From NCBI RefSeq assembly GCF_000512585.2, contig NC_089242.1:62001-126000 (forward strand): a stretch of DNA of 64,000 bases, given 5' to 3'. A program made the position numbers and the translations under genes. The first letter of the stretch is position 1. Each line of letters starts with the position of its first letter. The DNA is from Kwoniella bestiolae CBS 10118 (lineage: Eukaryota > Basidiomycota > Tremellomycetes > Tremellales > Cryptococcaceae). The notes beneath the pieces are model-generated. The model did not search any database and was not told the origin of the DNA. It saw only the letters and a list, made by a program, of their open reading frames with translations. This document shows positions 43,351 through 54,659 of the stretch, piece by piece.

Positions 43351-44115
43351 TCATCCCTTTGCAGATCCACTTTGATTCAAAGAGTCAGTTTCCGACTTCT
43401 GTAAAGAAAGCTCTATGGACAAAGAGCTGTCGGTTAGCTCCACCTCATTTGGGTTCTTAGGCGGTTTCCACCCAGCTTGCTTAGCTCGTATTCGTTTCAA
43501 AGTATCGGCCGAGGATGCCTCCAGACTCGACAGTCCTGCGTCAGTAGTGTTACCGGTACTTGTGTTCTCTCCTCGGTCAGACATGAGGCTTCGCAGCCTT
43601 GTGATGTCGTCCATCAGAATAGCATTTTTCCTTTTCGATTTATTACACTCCCTGTTCAGATCTGTCGTCTGTCGATCCCAATCGTTTTTGGTCCATCTGT
43701 TCATTCTATCATCGGCTGTACTATCCCTCCAAGCTTTCAGCAACTCTGAATTCTGGGTTGCCTCCTCGGGACGTAACATCCCATCTTCCCTCCTGACGTC
43801 GTAATAACTTTTCTGTGTTGATTTCAGGTCGGTCCCCTCAAGATGGGCCAGGGTTTCGAAAAGTGCTTTTCGCGTCTTACCTAGCTCACAGGTCCGTCGC
43901 CTCTCGTTTCTCAGCGAGGTGATTGAAGATAGCATGCTGTTGTAACCTTCGTCGGTCGCCGTACTGATCATTCCAGATCGGTACGACCGATTTAACTCTT
44001 TACGAGCTTGATTGTATATCTTTCGTAGTCGCACTCTCGGTCCATGCTTCTTACGAGTAGATGTTGCCCCCTCTGAGCTGGTGGGTGTGCCCTTCGATGA
44101 GCTGGCGCTGGTCAT
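43351..44115 (-). CDS. Coiled-coil protein of a local 'RW..W' paralog family, member B
   Basis: Not recognised. Intronless, 254 residues from the ATG at 44115 (MTSASSSKGTPTSSEG); the frame runs a little further upstream but offers only a TTG. After a Ser/Thr-rich start comes a basic block RKKHGPRVRLRKIYNQARKE. Then follow helical segments with SSITSLRNERRRTCELGKTR and DRMNRWTKNDWDRQTTDLNR, and KRKNAILMDDITRLRSLMSD. The tail has LKRIRAKQAGWKPPKNPNEV and is Ser-rich. Spacing between the two conserved blocks is similar to member A, which lies 348 bp downstream in the same orientation, so a tandem duplication with strong divergence is likely. No domain of known function is visible. Confidence 0.7.
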   Translation of the reverse strand: MTSASSSKGTPTSSEGATSTRKKHGPRVRLRKIYNQARKELNRSYRSGMISTATDEGYNSMLSSITSLRNERRRTCELGKTRKALFETLAHLEGTDLKSTQKSYYDVRREDGMLRPEEATQNSELLKAWRDSTADDRMNRWTKNDWDRQTTDLNRECNKSKRKNAILMDDITRLRSLMSDRGENTSTGNTTDAGLSSLEASSADTLKRIRAKQAGWKPPKNPNEVELTDSSLSIELSLQKSETDSLNQSGSAKG

Positions 44116-44592
44116 CAAGAACGATCGAGGTCTTCGAAGCGATATCAATTTCAATAGAAGCGTCAAATAATTGTCTGATGGTGGTCAAGGGGGTTGCAGA
44201 AATGAATACATCGAGTCAAATAGAATACCTATCTATATGTTCGTAAGAGAGCGGTGCAAAGCACTCGGCGGGGACTAGGGACATACTGCACAGATTCCAT
44301 CTGTCAAACCATCCTTTCATCGGAGGTCAAATGAGAAGACTCGAATTTGCTCGAAGGTACAGGCGCAGTCAGGTCAAAGTGGCAACAACACAAAGCCCTC
44401 GAGACGTGATGATGTACGGACCCGCAGGAATCAATCAAGCTATTCCACGGTGGGGTTATCTATCCCAAGCATAGAGTAACAATTAGACAAAGTATCGTCT
44501 TTCGAGGTCTTTCCAAAATCTTCCAGAGATGGCTTGGAACGACGTGCACCTCCTTTTCCCGCCCTGGGCTCCGGGTCCCTCAAGCCTTCGGG
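44116..44592. other. Intergenic upstream of RW-family member B
   Basis: 477 bp, minus-strand genes on both sides. No exon is recognised. Confidence 0.4.
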
Positions 44593-45328
44593 TCAAGAGA
44601 CGACTTTGGATTTCGATGCCGATCCACCTGCGCGTGCTTGCTTGAAGGCTGGCCTCAAAGTTCTCTGAGAACAGGAGCTTTGAGGAGTGGCATTTTCATC
44701 AGAAAGCTTGGAGGATTTTGTTCTGACATCTGAGAGGATCTCCGTCCACATTGGGTTGGAGAGCCGACACACGCTTTCTTCTGGTGGGTTATCGGACAAC
44801 ATCTCGAGGTCCCCGCATGTGAGTAACCCCTTTGGGGAACTGGCATGAGAGTTCGAAGATGACTTCCACGAGACGATGACACTGCCAGCTTCGGCAGTAT
44901 CAAGATCGGGTAAATTGTCGGTCTTCGCGATCAACTTCCACGAAATCGATCCATTCTTCTTGCCCTCCCAGACCCAGGGTATCGTGCCGGATGCATCGAA
45001 GGCCGTCTTTGCTACCGATCTTCATGAGCATATCATGAGCTCTAGATATCTCCCCGTCCGTGCCGTCTCTCTTCACATCGGCCGTGGTGAGCCATTCTGA
45101 TGGCCCCCATGCTGGCTCGATGCCTTGAAACCGATATTGGTGCATTTTCTCGCGGGCGTTGTCGCTTGACAAGTAGGACATGTCCCTGGCTTCATAGGAA
45201 GCCGCTTACAAAGTGCCTTGGCTCATGTAGTAGATCGTCCTTGGCGCTTGCAATTTCTCAACCTTACCAGTCAAGAAGGCTTGTAAGTTCACCTCGCTCA
45301 GCGTGGTCCCTGTTCCACTAGAGCTCAT
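44593..45328 (-). CDS. Orphan protein, spliced or frameshifted (unknown function)
   Basis: Not recognised. Exon 1 (ATG 45328) reads MSSSGTGTTLSEVNLQAFLT and GKVEKLQAPRTIYYMSQGT, then a GTAAGC donor and TCAAG acceptor (45 nt) lead to DNAREKMHQYRFQGIEPAWG and EWLTTADVKRDGTDGEISRA. Near 45000 the coding frame seems to shift: the first frame runs on to a stop at about 44900, while a second open frame, TAFDASGTIPWVWEGKKNGS then ISWKLIAKTDNLPDLDTAEA, continues to a stop at 44593. A GTGAAG..AAAG intron of about 70 nt (near 45010-45080) would connect them in phase; otherwise this is a single-base frameshift and the gene may be decaying. The C-terminal half is Ser/Lys-rich. It is the third orphan in a row on the minus strand, without clear similarity to the two RW-family members. 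Confidence 0.5.
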
Positions 45329-46438
45329 TCTGATTGTTACGTTAGAGCTCAGACTATACCTAGTCAATTGTCTAAGTAAGATCTATCGCACCACAGTTTA
45401 TAATTTGCATAGGGCCTCAAAGACAGACGAAATGAAGTGTCTGAGTGTGAAGCACAACGCAAGAGGCTCAAAGGAAAGGTCCAGCCAGCGAGTCAGCCAT
45501 ATAACTCTGCCCCATCCTTTGTGAAGTCTGATGACAAAGGAACGAAATCATGAAAAGATCAGGTCCTCCCGCTCAATCACTCATGCCAGCGATGCCATGA
45601 GCGATCTGTGTCATGATGCGATATCTGTTCGTTACTATATTCGGGCTCCAATCCTCGTTTGCAAGAACCAGCGTAAGCCGCATGAACCATAAAAGGGCTT
45701 TCCTTTCGATCTCTTACGACATCGCGGATGTAACAAGGAGGTAAGCTTATTTTACTAGTGTTCCTACTTCACCCTCAGCAACAGATTTCAAGCTGATGGT
45801 AAACTGCGCTGTAGAGAAGAGGAAGATAGTCGGGAATACTTGTAACTTATGATCATCTGATGATCGGTCTGCTGCAAGCAAGTTCCCAAGCGTTGGACCC
45901 CAGTCGAAAGCTTCTGTGTCATAGATCATCTCATACATGCATATCACTGGCTCAATGACGGCGTAGGAAGAGAAACAACCACAGTCCGTTAGTTTCCGCG
46001 GAATCTTGATTTAGACCCTGAATTGCCACGTGGTATCTCATCGGCCGCAATCGGAAATGCCATCATCCAGAAGGAATGTAGATCTGATATTCAACAAAAG
46101 TCGAAAGTGGCTTTGAAAGGTTATTCTACTTGGCTTGTACTAGAGGTAGGATTGTTGGGATCGGCCGCGATGAAAGACGGTATATCTCACTAAGTTTGCT
46201 AAGTTTGGTACTAGATTTGTTCATTTTCGTTTGTTCTCATCATCCAACCGATGGATCGACTGTGTATATAAGTGTGAGGTCTGAGAGTGAGAGAGTATGC
46301 ATTTCCCCTTTGTTCGATATTATTTGATTAGACACTGTTGATATACTCATATCAAATCATTGACCAACGTGAAAACACCACAAATAACAAACAAACCCAA
46401 TTTAGATCGTGATAGAACAATAGGAAACAACGACTATC
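45329..46438. promoter_or_regulatory. Long intergenic region, promoter of the DHA1 transporter
   Basis: About 1.1 kb, unusually long for this window. A TATA element is near the right end. No exon, RNA gene or repeat is recognised. Its length suggests a regulated transporter promoter. Confidence 0.45.
46265..46272 (+). promoter_or_regulatory. TATA box of the DHA1 transporter
   Basis: TATATAAG about 170 bp before the ATG at 46439. Confidence 0.45.
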
Positions 46439-48904
46439 ATGTCCTCCTCATCCAATCCCTCATCTACTGCTACCTTAGCAGCAGGTGAACCTGTCCCATC
46501 AACATCTCAACAACCCGAACAACACACCCCATCATCACCCAAATCACCACGAGTCAACCGAGCCATCTCAATCTCAGCACCACACTACCACGACCACAAC
46601 ACTGTGCACCACCCTCTCGGTCGTATACCCACTGGTAACTCTCGACACTCCCGAAATGAAATTACCGAGGGCGCACCCCTAGGTAGAACAGTCACCAGCG
46701 GCACCACCGCTTCCCGACGTCATGCCCCTGATCTCTCTTTCCCATACTTGACCACCGATATCAGTCGGGGTGGTATAACCGATGAGTATCGTACGGAGAC
46801 GAGAGAGGGTTTCATACCCATGGATGATCCCGATAATGGTCTGCGTCCTGTGCAATCTAGACTATCCACTTTACACGGCGATAGATTCGTACTGCATGAT
46901 ACGGAGAAGGGAGCGGACAGTTTGAAGAATAAGAAATTGGTCACTTGGTTGGAGAATGATCCTGAGAATCCAAGGAATTGGTCTACGTTCAAGCGATGGC
47001 GTGAGTACTCTTTCACACTTGCTCTTGGTCCATGAGAATCAATATTCCCACAGTCCAACTGAAACCGAGCAAGAGAAAGTCTTCCTCTGGTTCATTTGTT
47101 GTGAATGGGATGGGATCCATCCGACCACCTCCACCGCTAGTTTCACCATGGCGCGTGATCATCTGACTAGCCTCAATATCCACTAATCTCATCTCCGTGT
47201 CGACGTATCTTTCCGACTTGTGCTGACCTTGTTCTCCTTCTCAGTGATTACCGCCATCGTATCCTGTGGAGTCATCCAGGTAGCTTTGTCCTCTGCTATT
47301 GTGACTGGTGATTTCAAGGATCAAGAGGAATATTTCGGTGTATCGAGTGAAGTTATCGCTTTGACTGTTACATTGACTGTCTGTGGTTTCGGGTAAGTCC
47401 GATCCGAATCTGAATTTGATTTTCTCCCATCTACATCTCATGTCCTTCCCACCTTACTATCTTCCCCATGCCCACTCTCCTCACTTCGTGCTACATCTAG
47501 CTCATCTACTGACAAGCCATGGGTGAATCAGTACCGGTCCACTACTATGGTCCCCCCTATCCGAGCTCCTAGGTCGTAGACTCCTATGGGCCGTCCCCAC
47601 CTTCGTCTACATCATCTTCAACATCCCCTGTGCCCTCGCACCCAACATCGGCTGTCTCCTCGCCTCGCGATTCATCTGTGGTTTCTTCGGTTCTGCGCCC
47701 CTCACCCTCGCAGGAGGGACCATCGCTGATATCTGGGGTCCCGAGGAACGAGGTTTCGCCATCGCCATCTTCGCTGCTGCGCCCTATACCGGGCCCGTCA
47801 TCGGTCCCCTGATTGGTGGATATATTGGGAAATATGCGGGTTGGAGATGGTTGTATTGGGTCAATATGATCTCTGCTGGTGTTGTGTGAGTGACACTTTT
47901 GCCTTCTTGCCCTACTCCTTTCCTATCACGTAGAAATGTATGTACGAGCAACAAAGAAACAAGCATACTGATTGAGGTTTTGATTATTTGCTTATAGATG
48001 GGCTGCTTCCCTTACTATACCTGAGACGTTCGCTCCTGCCTTATTGAAGAAACGAGCCAAGAAATACAGACAAGATTTCTGCGACGATTCCTATGTCACC
48101 GAGCAAGAGCTGTTCAGAAAGCCCTTGGGTGAAATCGTCATTGAGACTCTGATCCGGCCATTTGGTGAGTTCGCGTACACATCACCTCCATAAAACTCCC
48201 TTCAAGACCAGATTGTGCTCATCCATACTGACTGTTCTGTTGTTCTGCTACTAGAAATGCTCGCTACCGAACCCATCCTACTCCTAATGTCACTATACAT
48301 CTCTCTAGTGTACGGTCTCCTCTACGCCTTCTTCTTCGCTTTCCCCGTAGTCTTCGGCGAAGATTACGGCTGGGACGACGCCAAGACCGGTCTGACCTTT
48401 ATCCCCGTCTTCTTCGGCGTCGGTCTCGCACTCTTCGTAACTCCCTGGTTGGAGAAGAAGTACGCCGCCAAAGGAGACGCAGTCACCCCCGAAGATCGTC
48501 TACCGGGGATGTTGATCGGTGGTCCGTTCGTGCCGCTCTCGCTATTCATCTTCGGATGGACAGCCCCTCCCTATGTCGCGCCGGGTGGTGGATCATGGGT
48601 TGGACCCTGTTCTGCCGGGATTCCATTCGGTTTCGGGATGGTCCTGGTCTATTTCTCTGCCAACGCGTACCTTATCGAAGCGTTCCCTGACTACGTCGCT
48701 TCCGCCCTTGCTGCCAAGACGGTTGTACGATCTGCCGCTGGTGCTGCCATGCCACTGTTCATCTCTATCATGTTTAGGAAGATCGGGAATGGTCCTGCTG
48801 CCAGTATACTCGGTGCAGCGGCTATCATCATGGCGCTGATTCCATTCGCTTTTGCAAAGTACGGGGCTGGTATCAGGGCGAGATCGAAGAGGGCGGCGAT
48901 TTAG
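46439..48904 (+). CDS. MFS drug/H+ antiporter, DHA1 family
   Basis: Twelve-helix proton antiporter of the drug:H+ antiporter-1 family, which exports drugs, polyamines or toxic metabolites from the plasma membrane. A hydrophilic N-terminus of about 185 residues (Ser/Thr/Pro-rich) ends with WLENDPENPRNWSTFKRW, the usual block before helix 1. Then VITAIVSCGVIQVALSSAIV, SPLSELLGRRLLWAVPTFVY (motif A-like, GRR), ASRFICGFFGSAPLTLAGG and WGPEERGFAIAIFAAAPYTG, where APYTGPVIGPLIGGYI is the antiporter motif C. The second half has LYAFFFAFPVVFGEDYGW and ANAYLIEAFPDYVASALAAK. Introns are visible near 46999-47244, 47392-47531, 47887-47998 and 48162-48254. The N-terminal region has many SP/TP sites, so phosphoregulation is possible. 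The exported substrate is unknown. Confidence 0.9.
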
Positions 48905-49235
48905 ATAGTAGATAGTACAAAGTATTATTATAGTGATTTATATACTTTACGATAAACACATGGATTTTTCAGAGCACCTTGGTCCATTTGAGCTCTTCTA
49001 CAATACTTTCTATAATAGTGGCATCATATCACACACGCCGTGTATGAACTATCATGCAACCATCGCTTCATGAACAGATACCCGATGATAATGATGATAA
49101 TAATACAGGAATACATGATCTCGGCTATATATCCTCTCCAAATGACTATGGTATGGTCTCTTCTCCCTAAGACTAAGGCCCTGCGCCGGCTTCAACTACA
49201 ATATCACGTTTGCCTTCTCGATCGAAAGCCACTCC
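48905..49235. other. Convergent intergenic region
   Basis: 331 bp between the transporter and POB3, tail-to-tail. AT-rich; nothing coding. Confidence 0.4.
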
Positions 49236-51760
49236 CTAATCACCCTTCTTAGCCTTCTTAGCTTTGGGTTTCTCCGCATCACTGCTGTTTCCACTCTCCT
49301 TCTTAGCTCTCTTGGCTTGTTTCCTTTGCAACTCCTCCATCATTGGATCACTAGCATCGGATGCCATACCACTATCTTCGTCATCAGAATCAGACTCTGA
49401 GGGTGATCCGCCATCTGATGATTCAGATTGGAAGTCCTCGTCATCTACGTGATTGAGAGTATATCAGCAAATGGTTCGAAATGCTTCGATCGTATGAACT
49501 GAGCCCAAAATGACTGTTGCCGTCGAGTGACACAGGAGGAAAGTGAAGTGAAGACTCACCGGACTCATCATCATCATCCTGCACCGCAGGCTTGGCCTTC
49601 TTCCCCTTATCGTTCTTCTTCCCCTTCTTTCCTGAATCTTCATCCTCCGAAGCGATCGACTCCATCTCCTCATCTTCATCACTCAAAGGCTCATCGATAT
49701 CCATCACGGTCTCTTCCATCTCATTCAGCAATTTGATGTTCTTCTGTTTCAAGAACGCGCTGATAGGTTGAACTTCTTCTTTACTTATCGCCGTAAAGAC
49801 GTGATCGGCCACTTCAGTCTTGGACACAACTCGCATATCGAATGTTTTGGCTGATGCGATACCTCCTCCAACACTGAAAGGAAGACATTGGTCCGTCAGA
49901 GTCCGTCCTTGCTTTACAATTCATGTAACCGAATTGCGAGTGAAGATGACTCACCGTGAGAAAGAGATACTTTCGGTCTTTGAGAAATCGATCAAAATAG
50001 GTTGTTTGGCAATGAAGATCAAACCTTTTTCTAAGAAGTACAACTCTCCTTGGACAGCTTTTACATTTGCTTTTAACCCATTCAACCCTTGAGCTGTCCT
50101 GAATGTTCCCGGTGGAGTAACCTTCTTGCCAGTCAGAGCTTTGAGTACTCGGGAGATCACTTGGAAAGTGGGTGCTTCGTATTTACGTTGTAAATCGGGA
50201 TATTTGGCTAGTTCCTCGCTATGGACGAAGAGTCATGGTTAGCAGAACTCTCGTGTATATTGAGGAACGTGAGGAACGAGGGTACTCACTCAGATAAGTT
50301 GAGTTCTGCATCTACCTCCTCATCCTTTGGCCATTGAGCTACTAAGAAGGGATATCTGGTTGCACCTTGTCTGATGGGTGGATCGAGACCGAGTACAAGC
50401 TGGACATGGAGATCGTCGAGTTTGGGAAGAAGGAATATACGGTGGATAGAGGTGAATGGGACTCGGTAATCTGTCGATTTACCTAGTAATCGGAGGGAGT
50501 CGGGGTAGAATTCGAGGGAGAATCGACCTCTGTGGGTGGGGTGAATGATCAGTTAAACCAGATACGAAACAACCACATATCAGAGGTGTCTTGGGCACAG
50601 AAAGTACAAGAGAAGGTGGGGATATGATAATAGGCGATTTGAACCAGAAGCTTTCACTCACCTTGGAGTAAGAACCAGGATGTCCTCAAACACAACGATA
50701 CTATCCCCTACCACAGCACCTATGTCCGCCTTCTCCTTGATCATATTGTGGAAAGCATCCGCTGCTGAGACTTCATTTCCATCCTCGTCCAAATCCGTTT
50801 CCTCCCCATCTGAACCCGCATCACTCCCCTTTGATTTCATACTCTTTCCAGGAATGTAAAATCTCATCTCTACCAATTCATCTGGGACTCTCTTGGATAG
50901 ATCTTTGGGATCATGGGGGAACGGAGGGGGAGGGTTGAATTCTAAAGCTACTTCGTTTTTTCCTGCGATGTTGGAGTTGCCAACGGTAGATAGAGGGATC
51001 TCGAATGTCGTTTTGCCTTGGATCTGGAAGGTGATGTCGTTGCCTATGACGATTAGCAGCTACGATCAGCTCTATATCTCGATATCTGAAGTCTTTCAAC
51101 CGACCTTGCACCTGGGCTTTACCCCAATTCCAACCTTTCAAGCTCGTGTCCCTAGTTTCCATCTTGATGTTGAAGTATTCATCCAGTGTTCTCTTGACTT
51201 TATCGTGATCCTAACGTATGATGCTATCAGAAAAAGGTTCCTCCTCTCTCCTTTTAAGGGACATCGTCGCCACTCACATCTCTCTTGAATCCATCGAAGG
51301 TGATTCTAGGCTTCTCCGCTTGACGCATAGCCAATCTGAGCTGAAAATTACGAGCGACTCTGTAGATGGGTCATCTGGTCAGCTCAGACTCTCGTACAGT
51401 ACGAGTGATCACCTCAACTGACCTGAGCCAGGTAGCATGTCTGACATCATGACCATTATAAGTCGTAGGTGTATCTTCGCTTGTATAGGTCTTCCAACCG
51501 AAACCAGCGGCGTTGAATCGTAGCTCTGTGGTGAAAAGAGAGTATTACAAGCCATCAGCTTCAGACTAGCGTTTTCCATATGTATGAGTCTAAGAACTAA
51601 GCTGTACTCACTTCCTATATCGGGACCGTCCCCATGGAAGACTGCAAAAGTGGGATAAGGATGGGTCAGCTGTAAGCTGTCTTCATCGTGACGATTTCCT
51701 CTCGCTCAGACCGGGTTGCTGAATCAGTAACTCACTGTTCTCGAAAGTGACGGTAGACAT
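49236..51760 (-). CDS. POB3: FACT complex subunit POB3 (SSRP1 family)
   Basis: Histone chaperone subunit; with Spt16 it reorganises nucleosomes during transcription and replication. The start is MSTVTFEN at 51760, with a first intron immediately after. Then come the N-terminal SSRP1 domain with FHGDGPDIG, ELRFNAAGFGWKTYTSEDTP and HATWLR. A block LKGWNWGKAQVQ, DITFQIQGKTTFEIPLSTVG, then NNEVALEF-like KNEVALEFNPPPP and VPDELVEMRFYIPG follow. The middle double-PH domain has ADIGAVVGDSIVVFEDILVL, RGRFSLEFYPDSLRLLGKST and RVPFTSIHRIFLLPKLDDLH, and later GLNGLKANVKAVQGELYFLE. The C-terminus is a long acidic Asp/Glu/Ser tail and a Lys-rich end AKKAKKGD, stop at 49236. There is no HMG box, as usual for fungi, where Nhp6 supplies it. 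At least eight introns; frames are consistent. Confidence 0.93.
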
Positions 51761-52116
51761 CTTTCCTCTGAGTTTTCTTGGCGAGGCTAGGCTGAGGGAG
51801 AGGACTATTTGACGTATAAGATGAAGAAGAGAGAGAGACTGAGAAATGAAGAAGGTTGAAAAAGTCTCAAGTTGCATGAATGATGGTTGATGGTTAATGT
51901 TGAACACGCTCCTACGCGTGGCTTACTACTGAGAAAACGCGTTAAATGCAACCGTGGGATATCATGGTTTGTAGTTTGTGTAATATTCATTAGCGGCATC
52001 AAATTAGATCCTATTAAAAACCTGGTCCTCAATTACAAATCGTAACATGACATGACATGTTGCATAGTGGGTGCGTCAACTATGATTTCGTACTTTTATC
52101 ACAGTGATTCACTCAT
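51761..52116. promoter_or_regulatory. POB3 promoter and 3' flank of the WSC-like gene
   Basis: 356 bp between two minus-strand genes; no coding signal is seen. Confidence 0.4.
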
Positions 52117-53396
52117 TCACTCATTCTCAGCCCCAACCCATACGCAAGTATCATTCCGCAGCTCATACCCAGCGGGATCACACTTGTATGCTATACAACG
52201 ACCACCAACACAATCAGTCGCGGGAGGAAGGACCCCAGGAAGAGCATTACAGCTGATTCAATTCGGTTTCCAGTTGATCAGCCTCGAGGCAATATCCTCC
52301 TTCGATAGATGGATGCACTCACTCTTGACCAGATGCGAACGTGTTATTGGTTGGCGCACATCCATCTTGGACGTATTGTCCATGGATACACCCACCACAC
52401 GAGTCGACATCCACATCAGTATCGATGCACTATGATCTCCCCTGTAGCTCAAACTTTCCAATCCCAAGGTACAGAGATCTTCTAGACGATGGACCCACCT
52501 CGTAACCGTCTCCCTCCCCGTTGGGCGTCTTACAAGCCGTCAATCCCTGCGGACAAATCCCAGCATTTTGTCTTCTCCCCAATGACCTGGGCCTCCTTTT
52601 GGCAAGTGCACTCGGTCCAATACCAAAGTACCTATACACCCTCCAATTGTTCGGTGTGTTGTCACATGTCACAGTATTATCAGGGTTGTACGGTGGGATC
52701 TCATATGATCCACCACATCTACAGTGGATCCGACCGTTGGAGGCGATATCGGTGATGATCCAGTTGTTCGAGAAACACTCGCCGATGCATTGGTCGAACG
52801 TGTCTACGTAGAACTCTTGGAAGTTTGCTGCGCAGACGGAGGAGAAGCAGTTGACGAAGGTGAATACTGATTCGGCTTGCCAGGCCTAATAACCATATCA
52901 ACAAGTCATCAATCACCTTCACTCGGGTTCGCTGTCTGTTTAAAGATAGGCGCTAAGCGGAACTTACTTCGTATACATTACCATCCTCGCACGCCGTATA
53001 ATCCTTATTGGGAGGTGGGATGGCCGAGCAATAACAGTTGATGGATATCATCGAGTTGGGCAGGAAGAAGCCATACCATTTATCATGGTTTGGTGTAGGG
53101 GTATCGCATTGTCTCTTTTTCGAATAGCACAGTAGGTACTCTCATCAGCGTCCTTGGAATCGCATACACTTTCACAAGTTATGATATGCGTGCTGAGTAA
53201 GATGACTGTGATATTGATGGACTGATCATACACTCACTGCGCAGTCGATATCATCTCTTGCGGGGGTGGGCAGGAGATCACCCGGAGGCGGACCAGATGA
53301 TGGGAGCGTGAAACAACCGAGGTTGACGGGACTTTGAGCTGCAATGAGCTGGATCGGTCCACAGAGGAGGCAAGCAAGCGCGACCAGGAAATACAT
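52117..53396 (-). CDS. Secreted Cys-rich protein: two WSC-like domains plus priA-like C-terminal domain
   Basis: Signal peptide MYFLVALACLLCGPIQLIAA from the ATG at 53396. First WSC-like domain: NLGCFTLPSSG, DIDCA, then after an intron RQCDTPTPNHDKWYGFF and SMISINCYCSAIPPP. Second: AESVFTFVNCFSSVCAANF, FDQCIGECFSNNWIITDI, GRIHCRCGG, TVTCDN and WRVYRYFGIGPSALAKRR. The C-terminal domain has ICPQGLTACKTPNGEGDGYE, DVDSCGGC, and after a last intron DCNALPG, CVGGRCIAYKCDPAGYE, ending at 52117; this Cys pattern is like the basidiomycete PriA/secreted-antigen type. The first intron acceptor (near 53113) is set by analogy to the divergent paralog. Likely cell-wall or extracellular, perhaps carbohydrate-binding as WSC domains are. 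No GPI signal is evident. Confidence 0.8.
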
Positions 53397-53864
53397 GATG
53401 TCCTTGCAGAGCTTCGAGAGATTGGATGAGAACAAAACAGAAAGTGAAATGCATATCGGCTCATCATTCAAGCTGTATTATAGCCATATAAGGTTGTGGA
53501 AAATCCGGCATGGTGATTCGCCTGCCCGAGAGCATGAGCATGAGGATGGAATAATACATCATATGACTACTAGGAGTGGAATGATCTTCCAGCTCCCTTG
53601 TTCCAGCATAGCCTCCAGATCAGCAAGATGAATCAGGCAGATCACTCTGGGGTCTCGTATCAATCATCAAAGATCTACCCACCATGAATTCCAGTATCGC
53701 ACCGCCTTGATGCCTCGAGGCTCAACAGTAAGATCCTCTTCTCCGCCCGTGTGAATGCTAATCATAGATCTTCCCAGTAGGTATATAGAACAATCACTAG
53801 AATTAGTCTCAGTCGATTCCCTTGTGGTCCCTATTATCTCAGACTTCCCAACACATCTCTCAGA
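53397..53864. promoter_or_regulatory. Shared divergent promoter of the two WSC-like genes
   Basis: 468 bp between the start codons of two paralogous secreted-protein genes. No site is identified. Confidence 0.5.
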
Positions 53865-54659
53865 ATGCTCAAATCATCCGGCATTTCCCTTCTGTCTCTC
53901 TTCGCCATTGCCACACCCTCCCTAGCCCAAAATACCGCTTGGATAGGATGTTATGCCATCCCCCCCGAACCCATATCTGGTATCTCCATTTCAAGCTCCA
54001 ACACATGGACCGCAGCAGGATGTGCGGTATGTGATAATCACTTTCCCAAGATCACTCTTGGCCAAAGCCAGTCGAGCTGATTTGGTTTGCCAACGACGAC
54101 AGGGCGAATGCAGAACCCTCCCAGACTTCGGATTCTCCCCAACCACCTATTCCTACTTCTCCCCTGTCATCGAGATCGGGGCGGAGATATCCACCCATTG
54201 TTTATGTACTAACAACGTACCAGATAATAACGAGTATGACGGTCCAAGTACTACCGAGGATTGCGAGAATGATAACGATTATGCCTTGAGTCAATAAAAG
54301 TGTTGTAACACATGCCGGTGCCGGACATTGCTGATTTGACATCTCAGGCAACCCTCATCGACACCCCTGTCACTTTCCAAGGATGTTATTCGTCCCTCAA
54401 TCCCGATTTGGTAGTATACGACCAACTCGTCAATACCTACCCGGAATGTATCGAAGCTTGCTCGACACATCGATGGATAGCTATCACCCACGAGGAAACG
54501 CTTTCGCAGGTCCGATGTATCTGCTCACCATTTGTGTTCTACGATATCACCCAGGAAACCGTATGTGATGGCACCTCGTCCAACTATCAGATTTATAGGA
54601 ATGACAGGGCCGTACAACCCTCTGCGAGAGCTTATAAGAGGAGACAACAATCGGTCTAA
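53865..54659 (+). CDS. Secreted WSC-like paralog, probably truncated or disrupted
   Basis: Signal peptide MLKSSGISLLSLFAIATPSL from the ATG at 53865. Exon 1 (53865-54026) and exon 2 (from 54103) join in phase 0 and encode a first WSC-like domain: WIGCYAIPPEP, WTAAGCAGECRTLPDFGF, THCLCTNN, TEDCENDNDYALSQ, then an in-frame TAA at 54295-54297. The second WSC-like domain lies just beyond, from about 54348 after a CTCAG acceptor: ATLIDTPVTFQGCYSS, YPECIEACSTHRWIAI, QVRCICSPF and TVCDGTSSNYQIYR, stop at 54659. In the divergent paralog these halves are joined by a phase-0 intron; here the stop precedes any good donor. Either a 118-residue single-domain protein is made, or a weak donor (for example GTACCA after CTNN) rescues the fusion. 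The priA-like C-terminal domain of the paralog is missing altogether. Confidence 0.6.
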
